From Candidatus Limosilactobacillus excrementigallinarum (GTDB lineage: Bacteria > Bacillota > Bacilli > Lactobacillales > Lactobacillaceae): 39,288 nt of DNA. The translations under genes and the position numbers were made by a program. Where the stretch lies: contig DWZS01000059.1 of NCBI GenBank assembly GCA_019117445.1, forward strand, positions 1-39,288, in the 5' to 3' direction. Position 1 is the stretch's first letter, and each line of letters begins with the position of its first letter. Below are positions 24,937 through 34,645 of this stretch, in pieces. The notes beneath the pieces are model-generated. The model did no database searches and was not told the origin of the DNA. It was given only the letters and a program-made list of their open reading frames with translations.

Positions 24937-25542
24937 TCAGAAAATCTGTTGAGATCGTTGTCCCCTTTTTAAACGCCATGCATGACGAACATATTCCTTT
25001 TTCAGCAACCAACAACATCCTTGAACAAATGCGCCATTTTGAGTCCACTCACCAATTCGTGGAGTTACATCAAAGATTTGTTGCCATGAATTTTCTTTGA
25101 CTTTTTGCTGTTTTACTTGTGGCAAATGTTCAAACCACTGATCCTTGGCATAGCTCTCTTTCTCACTAACAGCATCATTCAAATACCAGTCATTCAATAC
25201 AAAATGCCACTTTTCAAAGTCGCTTAATAGTATATCGCTTTCTGGAATTTCTAATTCTAAGCAAACTTGATCATCATAATCTGGTACTAAGCGAAAATCT
25301 GGTCGGCGATGTGCATAATCTAATTTATACCAAACCCAAATTGGAAGCCTCACTCCCTTTGGTGGTTTACCAACTTTTAATCCCATTTGATGAGCCATCC
25401 AAGTATATGCATTTTCAAAGTCATGTCCGCCAAAGTTAAGATCAGTTTGTATATTCATTGATTTTGTAGGATCACAAGTAAAAATGCCATTGGACATTAA
25501 TTGTTCATAAACTTGATACGGTTGATTAGACCAAACAATCAT
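24937..25542 (-). CDS. DUF3841 family protein
   Basis: The 201-residue protein matches the DUF3841 pattern as I recall it: IVWSNQPYQVYEQLMSNGIFTCD at the start, AYTWMAHQMG, GVRLPIWVWYK, RPDFRLVPDYD, and LELEIPESDILLSDFEKWHFVLN in the middle. The C-terminus has two Cys next to each other (CCWLL) and is basic. No catalytic motif is known to me. It begins 15 bases after the restored stop of the GIY-YIG/DUF2075 gene (25558), so the two probably form one operon. The function is unknown. Confidence 0.7.
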   Translation of the reverse strand: MIVWSNQPYQVYEQLMSNGIFTCDPTKSMNIQTDLNFGGHDFENAYTWMAHQMGLKVGKPPKGVRLPIWVWYKLDYAHRRPDFRLVPDYDDQVCLELEIPESDILLSDFEKWHFVLNDWYLNDAVSEKESYAKDQWFEHLPQVKQQKVKENSWQQIFDVTPRIGEWTQNGAFVQGCCWLLKKEYVRHAWRLKRGQRSQQIF

Positions 25543-25557
25543 AATGCTAGCCTCAGA

Positions 25558-27308
25558 TTAACGAACAGCTTCCATGAGTTTATTCTGCAGTTCTGGATCA
25601 ATAGCATGAATATACAATCCATGTACACCACGAGTTAATAGAACGTTTAATTCATTTTTTAATAATTCGGTGGAAAACGTCTTTTTTTGTTATCATGCAT
25701 TTTTCGATTTTGAATAGCCTTTTTATTGCAACTTTCTGATGGATCAAAAATTATTTTCCCATTCCGATATTTTACAGAAGGCCCAATTATTACTCCAGCA
25801 TAGTTCAAGTCTGAGCCTTGAATTGTAAATGTCGATCCAATCTCATTAATAGTATGAGGTTGTTCAGCCCAAGAAAGGTCCGAATATTTTACACCACGAA
25901 TTTGATGTTTATCGTCTGAATTTGGTTTTACTTGAAGGTTCCAAGGCATATGCCATTTACCTTCAGAAACTTCCCATAATCCATGATTATTTTTCGTTTT
26001 GCTCGAATATGGCCAATCAAACGTGGCTAACATTCTACTAATACCATGGTTATCATCTTTTTTTGCTTTAGCTCGGATAGCTTTCTCCATCTTCATAGGA
26101 TCACTATAAACTCGCAGATCGTACTTCTTATCTTTTGGAGCTTTATTAATGATTTGATTATCAATGAGGTTTCGTAACCAATCTACCATTTCTTTAGAGG
26201 CATCGATCCTCATTTGATTGTTTAGTGTAACTGTATAATTTTTGTATTTTTCAATAATATTTTTATCATCATCTTCAATGATTTGGCTAGATCGTAAAAT
26301 TTGATGACTATCGTACACAGCAATAACGATTTTTGCCCTTTTTATTATGTCTAAAAGTTCATTTGTACCATGACCGTAATAAGCCTGACTTCGTTGTGTT
26401 AAAAGAAGGTGAGCTTCGTCAACAAATGCAATATCAATTGGATTATCCTTAGAATACTTATTAATAAAAGTAGGAACCTTGATAACCTGAGCGTTATCTC
26501 CTAAGTCTAGTTTGGAAATTATTTGTTCATAAATTTTTTCTTGTTGCGGATGGTTAACCATCATTGCTATTGATAAAGAATGATGATTGTATCTTGAAAG
26601 ATCATAAAAGATATTACTCATTAGAACAGTTTTTCCAGCACCCGCTTCACCCTTTACTAAAATAAGTTGATTTTGTTTACCTGTTGCTAAAGCCTTATCA
26701 ACAATATCTAGAATTTCATTTTTAGCCTGATTTTGACTTTTAGTAAGTTTATGAAATGGTGATGCTTTAAAAAGTGCAGATTCTTCAATAAGTCTTTGGG
26801 TTGGAAATAAGTCTGGTATATATCTGTGTAATTTGCGCCATATTTTATTAAAAATTGGGACCATTTCATTTGAAGTATAGTAATCATTTTGAGCATTATC
26901 ACGCCTGTTATTTAAATGTTCTACGACATTAACACCAGACAGATAATGCATCATTCTATTTTCAATATCCAAGGTCAAAGATTTATTAAAATGTTCATGC
27001 CCAATTACATACATCATGGAATTCTTTGCGTCACTTAGTTCTTTCCAATCCTTTCTAGAGCGAACATCTTCATCAAGATGTTGGAGAGTTCTTCTTTGAA
27101 TATCATTTGTTTCACCCACATAAACGGAATATTTAGGTTTTCCTGAAGTTAATTTTTGATTAACAATGTATACCGTTGGATAATCAATCAACAAACGTCT
27201 ATTATTTTCATCACTAATATCTTCATTAATAGAACTGTCTAATTTTGATGCAGTATCATGATTATATTGAATTTCATAAATTACTGGAGCTTTTAATTCT
27301 TTTCCCAT
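25558..27308 (-). pseudogene. GIY-YIG nuclease-DUF2075 helicase-like protein, frameshifted
   Basis: As it stands, the frame from 27308 stops at 25659 after 549 residues. It has a GIY-YIG-like nuclease domain (TVYIVN at 45-50, YVGETND at 63-69, Arg72/73, Glu116) and a superfamily-1-like P-loop ATPase of the DUF2075/Schlafen-3 type: Walker A GEAGAGKT (220-227), DEAH (297-300), and TFTIQGSDLNYAGVIIG. The expected last motif (NVLLTRGVHGLYIHAID) is present downstream, but in another frame. One extra A in the A7 tract (25682-25688) would join them into a protein of 583 residues ending at 25558. The ATG has only a distant GGAG. A DUF3841 gene follows by 15 bases. Confidence 0.8.
25682..25688 (-). 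repeat. Homopolymer A7 tract at the frameshift
   Basis: Seven Ts on the plus strand (seven As in the coding sense) mark the point where the reading frame of the helicase-like gene is lost. Eight As would restore it. Confidence 0.8.
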
Positions 27309-27381
27309 AATTAGATCAATATCTCCGTTATAGTATAGTTAATAATTTTAACCCTATTTTACCGCATTAATTTAATAAAAA

Positions 27382-27398
27382 AAGCTAAGTAACAGCTT
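27382..27398 (-). terminator. Second, weaker terminator after the adhesin gene
   Basis: AAGCT and AGCTT arms with a seven-base loop are followed on the minus strand by TTTTTTTATT. It stands in tandem with the stronger hairpin at 27406. Confidence 0.45.
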
Positions 27399-27405
27399 AA
27401 TAAAA

Positions 27406-27433
27406 AAATAACCGTGCATCCGCACGGTTATTT
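27406..27433 (-). terminator. Terminator of the adhesin gene
   Basis: AAATAACCGTGC and GCACGGTTATTT are perfect 12-base arms with an ATCC loop, followed on the minus strand by a T run. Confidence 0.9.
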
Positions 27434-27670
27434 CATCATCATTAACTATTCATGATGTCGTTTCCAATCAATCAAGCCAAGACTGGCGAGCATGGAAGCA
27501 AGGCCAAGTCCAACCAGTGCACCACTATGATTTTCACCGGTTTGTGGCAATGAATGGTCTTGACGATTGTTATTCTTTAACCCAACAGCACTATGACTTG
27601 CAACACCATTATTGACATCAGCAGCCATGCCATTTCCTGGCTTACCAGTGGTTGTTGGTTTTGGTACCGC

Positions 27671-29530
27671 AACATAGGTTACAGTCACCACGATATCATC
27701 GCTATCTGGGTTGATTGATTGTCCATCAACAACCACTTTATCAGTTGTGTAGCCAGCAATCTTTGGTGATTCGACAGCTACAAAGCTACCATCTGCTGGT
27801 TCCCATGGATTCCAATTAATATTTTGGGTAACTAAGTCTTCAATCCCCGTCCGCTTGAACTCGACTGGGGTTGCTTGGTAATCGCTCGTAACTGGTGTAC
27901 CATCAGCATACCGATAGTGAATCGTTTCGTGAACCACTTTCGTGCCCGTAACGTTCTTGGTTCCATGTACTAAATGGACAACAAATGACTGATCCATTTG
28001 ATCATCATTATCAAAGTTTGGATACTGAACGCTCGCGTAATCACTACCAGCTAGATCAACTGGGGCCTTAGCATCCGTATCATTAACTACCTTTACGAAC
28101 TTGTATCCATGGTTGATTAATTGCTTAACCAAATCACTACCCTTGGCAAAGTTAATTTTTCCAGCGGTAACCCCATTAGCATGATCACTATATCCTTTAA
28201 TGACCTGACCTGTGGTATCGTCATAGAATGTCAATAACGCTAATTGTTGATCAGCAGAATACGTAACTGTCTTTTCCACATCAGTACTATCAGCTGTGAC
28301 ATCTTGTTTTGCAACGTTCTGTACGTCAGGAGTATAGCCCTTAATCGTTGGTGAAGTTACTTCCACAAAACTATTTTGAGCAGGCGTCCATGGATTCCAA
28401 GTTATTTGTTTAGTAACTAGATCTTTATTCCCGGTCCGCTTAAATTCAATTGGCGTTGCCGTGTAATCATCAGCTGCTGTTGTCCCATCTTCAAACTTGT
28501 AATGGATAACCTCCTTAACTTTCTTGTCATCAGACACGGGCTTCTTACCATGCTTTAAGTGGACAACAAATAACTGATCAACCTTTTCATTATTATCAAA
28601 GTTCGGGAAAGTTACTTTTGCATACTGGTCGCCGCTCAGATCTACAGGTTTCTGCTGATCAGTATTATTCACTACTTTTACAAATTCATAGCCCTGGTCG
28701 GTAAGTTTCTTCAACAGATTACTACCATTGCTAAATTCAATCGTCCCGCTAGTAACCCCATTAGCATGATCCTGCACTCCACTAATGGACTTTCCGGTTG
28801 TATCATCATAAAAAGTCAGCTGAGCAGCTTGCTTGGCCGGTGAGTATGTAACCACCTTTGAAATATCTTTACTATCATGATGAACCGTTGTCGTGCCAAC
28901 TTCAGACTGGTCCGGTGTGTAGCCAGCAACCGTTGGTGATTTCTTGCTATCAAACGTTCCATCGTCCGTGGTTTTACCAGTTGCTGTCCAATGAATCCCT
29001 TGATCTGGATCGTCATAGGTCTTGGTAATGTTACCTTGATTATCAATATCGACGAATTTTCCGGTCACCTTATCAACATGACCTGTCCCTGTGAATGTGA
29101 TCGTCTCCGTCACGGGGTTAGTCGGAATTTCTGCCTTGTGAGTTGATCCATCACTGAATTTATAGGTAATCGTCCGCGAAACTTTCTTGCTGGTGACAAC
29201 ATTTCCCTTACTTGGATCTTTAGGATCAACAGGATATGGATGTTGACTATCAACCGGTTCAGTTCCGTGCTTTAAGTGGATAACAAATGTTTGGGTTGTT
29301 TGATCATCACTATCATAATTACCAAATTGGTACTTAGCGAATGCCGTGGTATCAACTGTACTCTTTTCATCGTTCTTACTAATTCCGACATAATCGTACT
29401 TATTAGTCAAACTATTCAGGGTATCTGGTGCGAAGGTAATTGCAGCATCCACATTGCCTTTTGCATCCGTGGGCGTCACTCCTGAAACAAACTGATGGAG
29501 TGTATCATCATAATACTTCAACTGGGCAGT
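27671..29530 (-). repeat. Three Mub-type repeats in the adhesin
   Basis: Repeat 3 lies at about 27671-28249, repeat 2 at about 28253-28832 and repeat 1 at about 28833-29530. Repeats 2 and 3 are close copies in protein: LTFYDDTTG, DHANGVT, GYEFVKVVN or GYKFVKVVN, YPNFDND or FPNFDNN, IHYKFEDGT or IHYRYADGT, EFKRTG and NWNPW or TWNPW. Repeat 1 is more diverged and longer. The arrangement is that of Mub domains (B1 plus B2 parts). Boundaries are approximate. Confidence 0.75.
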
Positions 29531-32415
29531 TGCTTGGTTGGTCAATTCATACTGAACAATATCACCATCAAAGTAGTACTTTACCACTTGATCAAACGCG
29601 GCAGTCCCATTTTCCGCATCTGACTGCCATGTCTTAGAACCATTAATAATAGTTGGCGTCTTTGCAGCTAAGTGATATCCCGTTGGTACAAGCTTCTGAT
29701 CAGCATCCGTCAACGTGAAGTCAGTTGACTTCATCGTGTCCTGATTATCTTTGTACTGATGAGTTAAATCATCTAAAGCAATATACTGATCCTTACCTTG
29801 AGCATCCTTGTAATGGAGCTGCGCCTTCACCGTCGACTGTCCATCAACCTTAATTGATGAACTACCTTTTCCTTCAGTAATCGTCATTGGTTTGTGTTCG
29901 TCAGACCATAACTGACCAGTTAAGTACGAAATCTTGCCGGCATCACTGGCTACGGTTGGATCCGTTCCTTGCATAATTAATTGGACAGCCCCATTGTCCT
30001 TAGTTAATTGATTAATCTTCAAAGCCACTGACCGAATTTGTGACCAATCACTAACCTGATCGGCAGTCACATACGAACTCAAATCTGTTTTAGCGGTGGT
30101 ATCATTTCCAGCCTTCGTTGAATAGAGAATCTGATAACTTCCTGCTGGTAATGTTTCACCGGTGGCAGTATAGACTGCCTTAACCCCGTTTTCATTCAGA
30201 TTAAAATTAAAGGCCGTTTTACTAATCGTCTTTGGCAAGTTGGCGACCACTACGATGTTATGTAAAGTGCCATCTTCCTTCGGATTATAAATAACGCCCG
30301 TACTGAACGTCATCTGGGTACTACCCTTATCATCAGAATGACCAGCACTTACTAGGTTAATATCAGTGTTCCCCTGAGCATTTTCAACAATTGCCAAACC
30401 ATTTGCAGATTGTACAGCAACGTTAAACTTACCAATTAAGAAGGTGTGATCAGCTTGGGCACCCTTCAACATTGCCAATTGATCACTTGTTGCCAATGGA
30501 TTATCACTCGTACTCTTTACCGCTAAATTGTCTGCACTAATGAAGGCATAACCGTCAGATGACATATTTGGCAGATTATTTTTAAGATCATAGTGAGTAA
30601 AGTAACTTCGTAACCAACTGTAACCAGGAATCGTCAAGCCAGTTCCATCATACTCAACAATCGTCCGGCCATTTGCCCGGTAAACCTTAACTTTAAATTT
30701 AACAATATCATCATTACCAATGTAGTATTGGTCCTCATAATTAGCCTGATTACCAACCACCGTTGTTGGCAAAACATAATAAATATGAGGATTAACTAAA
30801 TCCGTGTGATCAATGTCCTGAGGAATTTTGACTTCGAAGCTCCCCGCGTTCTTAGTACCCGCTGTCTTCTGCCATTGATCATTGCTAATACTAAATGACC
30901 ACGGTGTGGTTACCCGTTGAACTACCGTTTGGGTTTTTGACCAGCCAATTGGTGACGTTTCGGTAAATTCCGGATGAGCGGGATCCGTTGCAATATTAAT
31001 GGTTGCCGTCAGCTTATCGCCAACCTGCACAGGCTGCCCATTTTGAAGGGTCTTTGCTACCTTTCCTGATACTTCGAGCAGCATCGATTTACCGGTTTCT
31101 AATTCATCAATCCATTCAACTTTTGCCAGATTTTTTGCTGCATTAATCTGAAAGTTACCACTAGCATCCCCTGTGACAACTTCAGATGTGCCGTCCTGAT
31201 AGGTGACATAAATGTAACCGGATAGCGTAAGCTTATGCCCACTGATTTCAACTGGCCAGCTCGGATCATTGTTAAATGAAATCTTATCCACAGAATAACC
31301 ATCCGAGAAACTAGCAGTATAGTGAATATTCTTAAAACTATATGCCGAAGGGTTACTAATGCTAATTTGGTTAATGTAATGTTCGCCTTCAAAAGAACCT
31401 GTACCAACGTCAACCGGTGAATTTAACGGTACCGTATCTTGATACTGATAGTCCGCTCCTTGCTTAGTTGGGTAAGCATTAATTACATTGCCTTTAAAAA
31501 TATTACCATCCGGCAATTGGGTTTCATTTCCTAAAATCGTATCTCCCCAGGCTGGGACCGCAACTTGGATTTGCTTGCCACCATTCAAATTCCAGGTGGC
31601 TGTTGATGGAGCAGCTGTTAAAGATTCATCTTCAGTTGGTGAAGCCATGACAAATCGCCCAACAATATAAAAATCATCATTCAGACTTAAGCCCTTAAAA
31701 ATGACTGGCGATCCAGCGGCTTCCTGAGTCACGCTAGTATATGGTGTTGATTGGCCTGCGGCTTGATATTTACTCAGCGTTGCTGATTCATCAATTTTAA
31801 AATTCTTTGGGACATTTAAGGTCAAATCAACCTTCCCATAGTTACTAATTCGATCCCTATATGGCAGGTTAGAGCTAATGTGACTTTCATACTCATAATC
31901 TTGATTAACTAGAATTTGTTTTTGCTCAGACAGTAACGGGCTGACCCGGGTTGGCGCCGTCATCGTAAAGGTTGGGTTGATATCTTCATAAATTGTATGC
32001 TCACCAACCTGCTGACCATTTTGCATTACAGTAATGGTCTTAGTGAATCGGCCATTTTCAATCACATGGGAATTAATCTCCCGCGAAATCGTAATTCCTT
32101 GTGACATTCCACTTGCTGGCGCGTTGCTAGTAAAAGTATTCGTAACCGTGAATGAACCGTCACTATTCTGCGTTGTCGTCGTAGTCCCAATTCCAGCTGG
32201 TAATGGATCTACACTTATTCCATTTTTGTGATACAAATCACCATCTGGAATGTTTAGCGACCAGACATCACCATTTTTAAAGTTGGAAATTTGCCACGTT
32301 AAGCTAATTGAAGGTTGTGATAATGAAATTGTGTCATGATCAGCCGTCAGCGACCAGTCTTGCTGAGTTTCATTACTGTCAGCATGAGGTGTTACAGCGA
32401 CGGGCGTTGTTACAT

Positions 32416-32715
32416 TTACTGGTTGTTTACCCCCCTATTGATATTTTGATCTGCCGTTGACTGATTATGGTTCAGAACCGCGACATTATTATTTGGCTGC
32501 TGAATTGCTGATCCTGTGTTTTGAACTTGATTAACAGAATCTACATTATTTGCGTCAGTAGTCGCAGCCTTTGCAGCCACATCATTGGTCCCAAAATAAA
32601 GCGTTGTTCCTAATAATACAGAAGCAACTCCAAACGATAGTTTTCTCAAACCATAATGGGGTCGTTGTTTGGCCATCCACTGATCATGTTGCAAACGATT
32701 ATTTTTTGATACCAT
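32416..32715 (-). CDS. Adhesin N-terminal fragment with signal peptide
   Basis: This is the part that is translated in the present frame: 99 residues with basic N-region, YGLRKLSFGVASVLLG and a likely cleavage after VAAKA, then an Asn/Gln-rich linker ending VNNQ. The start at 32715 is set by GGGAGGCAAAG. It would be exported but not anchored. See the full gene entry. Confidence 0.7.
   Translation of the reverse strand: MVSKNNRLQHDQWMAKQRPHYGLRKLSFGVASVLLGTTLYFGTNDVAAKAATTDANNVDSVNQVQNTGSAIQQPNNNVAVLNHNQSTADQNINRGVNNQ
32430..32435 (-). repeat. G6 tract at the adhesin frameshift
   Basis: Six Cs on the plus strand (six Gs in the coding sense) lie about 95 codons into the gene. Adding one G restores the frame into ...GGKQPVNVTTPVAV and on to the LPQTG anchor. 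Confidence 0.85.
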
Positions 32716-32745
32716 TACTTTGCCTCCCAATAAAACACCTATTTA

Positions 32746-32789
32746 CGATATCGCTTTCATTATACTCCCGATTATGTAGAATTATTCTA
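32746..32789 (-). promoter_or_regulatory. Adhesin promoter with cre-like site and palindrome
   Basis: On the minus strand -10 TATAAT is at 32759-32764. Directly after it TGAAAGCGATATCG (32746-32759) matches the cre consensus at 13 of 14 positions. Upstream, TAGAATTATTCTA (32777-32789) is a perfect inverted repeat in the -35 region, where no normal -35 is seen. This suggests control by CcpA and by a second regulator. Confidence 0.5.
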
Positions 32790-32820
32790 ATTTTTTAGAC
32801 AAATTTTGCACTACTAAAAA

Positions 32821-32843
32821 AGAGCTGGCACAATGCCAACTCT
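32821..32843 (-). terminator. Terminator of the ABM-domain gene
   Basis: AGAGCTGGCA and TGCCAACTCT pair (one G-U in the transcript) around CAA. A T run follows on the minus strand. Confidence 0.8.
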
Positions 32844-32847
32844 CTTT

Positions 32848-33501
32848 TTAATAATGTCCCTTATTCATCAATACTTGTCCATCCAACTGTTCAAGCTGGC
32901 GGTCTTCCAGCATTGGCGCAAGTTTCTTTTGAACGGTTTTAAAGCCATCCGAATTGACGTAGTTATTAAACGTTCCATCATTTTGGAAGACTTGGAAAGT
33001 CAGCCAGTCATTCGGCCGTTCCTTAATCTGCGCTACATAGCAAACCAAAATTTCCGTTTCCGCCTTCATCGCCGTCTTCAAATAATCTGCCAGAATCCGC
33101 TTAAATTGTTCACCTTGGCCCTCTTTCAGGGTGAAATGCACCAGATTAACCCGCATATTATTATCAGTTGTGGCGTTTAGAGAAACATCCTGCTCGCCCA
33201 GAAAGTGCGGAATCAATTCAACCTTTTGGCTTTCCTTTACGGCATCCTTAGCGACCGCCAAAAAGTCTTGATATTGGGCAGAACGATGATGAACATCAAA
33301 AGCATGTTTATCGTTATACAGTTCCACGATCAGGTTTTCACCCTGTTCATTCACCGTGTTATACATCGCCAACGTACCGCCTTCAATCGTTACCGACGTC
33401 ACCATATTGCGCTTGCTGATGTCACTAAATGCCCGCCGGTGTTCTTCATCAACGGTCATCTTGTAAATATTTAAAATTCCAGAATTGTTAATAACTTTCA
33501 T
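32848..33501 (-). CDS. Protein with two tandem ABM (dimeric alpha-beta barrel) domains
   Basis: The 217-residue protein has two similar halves. Residues about 8-90 (ILNIYKMTV, LAMYNTVNE, NLIVELYNDKHAFDVHHRSAQY) and about 112-210 (MRVNLVHFTLKEGQGEQF, WLTFQVFQNDGTFNNYVNSDGFK) both follow the antibiotic-biosynthesis-monooxygenase/quinol-monooxygenase (YgiN) pattern, so it may form the ferredoxin-like dimer within one chain. The AxxxHxxSxxY-like motif is present in the first half only. Substrate unknown; quinone or heme handling would suit the neighbouring respiratory genes, but this is inference. An extended -10 TGCTATAAT and a weak cre-like box (33573-33586) lie upstream. Confidence 0.7.
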   Translation of the reverse strand: MKVINNSGILNIYKMTVDEEHRRAFSDISKRNMVTSVTIEGGTLAMYNTVNEQGENLIVELYNDKHAFDVHHRSAQYQDFLAVAKDAVKESQKVELIPHFLGEQDVSLNATTDNNMRVNLVHFTLKEGQGEQFKRILADYLKTAMKAETEILVCYVAQIKERPNDWLTFQVFQNDGTFNNYVNSDGFKTVQKKLAPMLEDRQLEQLDGQVLMNKGHY

Positions 33502-33594
33502 AATTCCCTCATATTCTCACTTTGCCGAAAGCGTTTTATACAGGGACATTATAGCAAAGATTATCACCACAATGAAAGCGTTACTTACGTTAAT

Positions 33595-34335
33595 TTACCG
33601 TTTGAAAGTATCAAATAAAACTTCCAGTAATCTTTCCATTCCCTCTTCACTTAGTCGTTCACCATAAAGCCGCTCATGTAGACTATTGAGAACATAGCCA
33701 TAGACGTGGCGTTTAATTTCAAATGCTTTGGCCGTCAGTTCTGCCCGTTCATAATACTGATTCCCATAACAGGCACAATCACGCTCGATTCCATAGCGGT
33801 GTTCCATTTCATGTAACTCGACCAAATGCATTTGAGATATTGCATCCGCCTGTTGCAGGATCTTATCAAACTTTCGCTGGTAAGCCGGTACCGAGATATT
33901 CAAGGATTCCTGATCCATTTCAAATAGCAGCATCATTTCCTGCTGATCATCTAGATAATAATGACCCTTAAGTGGCTTCGCCATGTAATAAACCACCTCC
34001 GAATTTTGAATTCCCATTGACGGGACCAATAAATTCTTTCCCGCAACAAAAGCCCGAATTGGGTGCTTTTCACCTAAAATATCGTAATACGGGATCGTGC
34101 ACCGTTGGTAGCAATGATTAATCGTTGAAAAATCTTTCAAGGCCTGCTTCAATGGCTTATCAATCACAAGTCGCCGCCCGTCTTGTAAAAGAACAAATGT
34201 CTGTCGCTCGTCGTAGTGAGTAATTAATAAGAAATTGTCCCAAGTCAGTTGATAGTAACCTGTCAGCGTCACTGGCCCCTGCTTTAATTCATTAATGGTG
34301 GTAAAAGTCGTCGTTTTAAACTGACAATTCGTCAT
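33595..34335 (-). CDS. ComK-like putative competence regulator
   Basis: The 246-residue protein shows no obvious membrane or enzyme motif. From about residue 60 to 165 it can be aligned by eye with B. subtilis ComK: YQRCTIPYYD against the CRFFGSSY region, then about 15 residues later HPIRAFVAGKNLLVPSMGIQNSEVVYY against PPIMVDPSNQIFLFPTLS, and ISVPAYQRKFDKILQQA against LPISYNSFENQVYRTA. The tail of about 80 residues is extra, with two Cys (DCACYGNQ). It is divergent from a ComX/SigH-like sigma gene. The call is an inference from pattern and context and could be wrong. A promoter TTGACA-17-TAAATT precedes it. Confidence 0.5.
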   Translation of the reverse strand: MTNCQFKTTTFTTINELKQGPVTLTGYYQLTWDNFLLITHYDERQTFVLLQDGRRLVIDKPLKQALKDFSTINHCYQRCTIPYYDILGEKHPIRAFVAGKNLLVPSMGIQNSEVVYYMAKPLKGHYYLDDQQEMMLLFEMDQESLNISVPAYQRKFDKILQQADAISQMHLVELHEMEHRYGIERDCACYGNQYYERAELTAKAFEIKRHVYGYVLNSLHERLYGERLSEEGMERLLEVLFDTFKR

Positions 34336-34645
34336 TGGTAATTATCTCTCCCCGATTATAAATTTGCGCCGGCTTTATTTCATCGCCAATTAATTTACGG
34401 GAAAGCCCTGACCATGTCAATCAAAAATTTTTAAATTGACTGAGCAGTCGTTCAGTCACGTAAAATTTTATAGATTTCTGGGTTAAAGTTCTGTATACTA
34501 ACTTATTTATTGCATTTTTCCTGTAGTTTAACCCGAATTTCAGAACTTTTAAGTCTGATCATGGACTTTTTGATAATCGTTTTCGTTCACCCACTCAGCT
34601 ATTATTCACCTTACCGGGCCCGAGTAATTGATTGGAGAAATTACA
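34336..34645. promoter_or_regulatory. Divergent control region of the ComK-like and sigma-factor genes
   Basis: This 310-base region holds a minus-strand promoter TTGACA (34415-34420), 17 bases, TAAATT (34392-34397) for the ComK-like gene. For the sigma gene there is TTGACT (34436-34441), 19 bases, TAAAAT (34461-34466), which would leave a leader of about 170 bases. A dyad with arms TGACTGA (34437-34443) and TCAGTCA (34452-34458) covers the sigma -35. The leader carries GGGTTAAA/TTTAACCC and AAAGTTCTG/CAGAACTTT complements and a small AAGTC/GACTT hairpin followed by TTTTT (34551-34572). Confidence 0.5.

Larger units (their letters stand above)
27446..32715 (-). pseudogene. LPXTG mucus-binding adhesin (Mub-like), interrupted by a frameshift
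   Basis: With one extra G in the G6 tract at 32430-32435 the gene encodes about 1756 residues. It begins with a YSIRK-type signal (YGLRKLSFGVASVLLG) and ends with LPQTG (codons at 27536-27550), a hydrophobic helix and WKRHH, so it would be anchored to the wall by sortase. The middle has an N-terminal adhesive region of about 700 residues and three or more Mub repeats, each starting near FYDDTTG and containing a VIHLKHG or VVHLKHG strand and GYTPD. Such repeats bind mucin glycans. In the present frame translation stops after 99 residues, and the long downstream frame lacks a start with a ribosome site; a TTG at 32236 is not credible. Confidence 0.85.

Noticed and set aside
27671..29530. CRISPR-like or tandem DNA repeats
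   Set aside because: The repetition is of protein domains about 580 bases long with diverged DNA. There are no short direct repeats with regular spacers anywhere in the window.
27446..32236. Independent gene starting with TTG at 32236
   Set aside because: No ribosome site precedes it, and the same frame stays open upstream to the G tract, where it joins the signal peptide. It is one interrupted gene.
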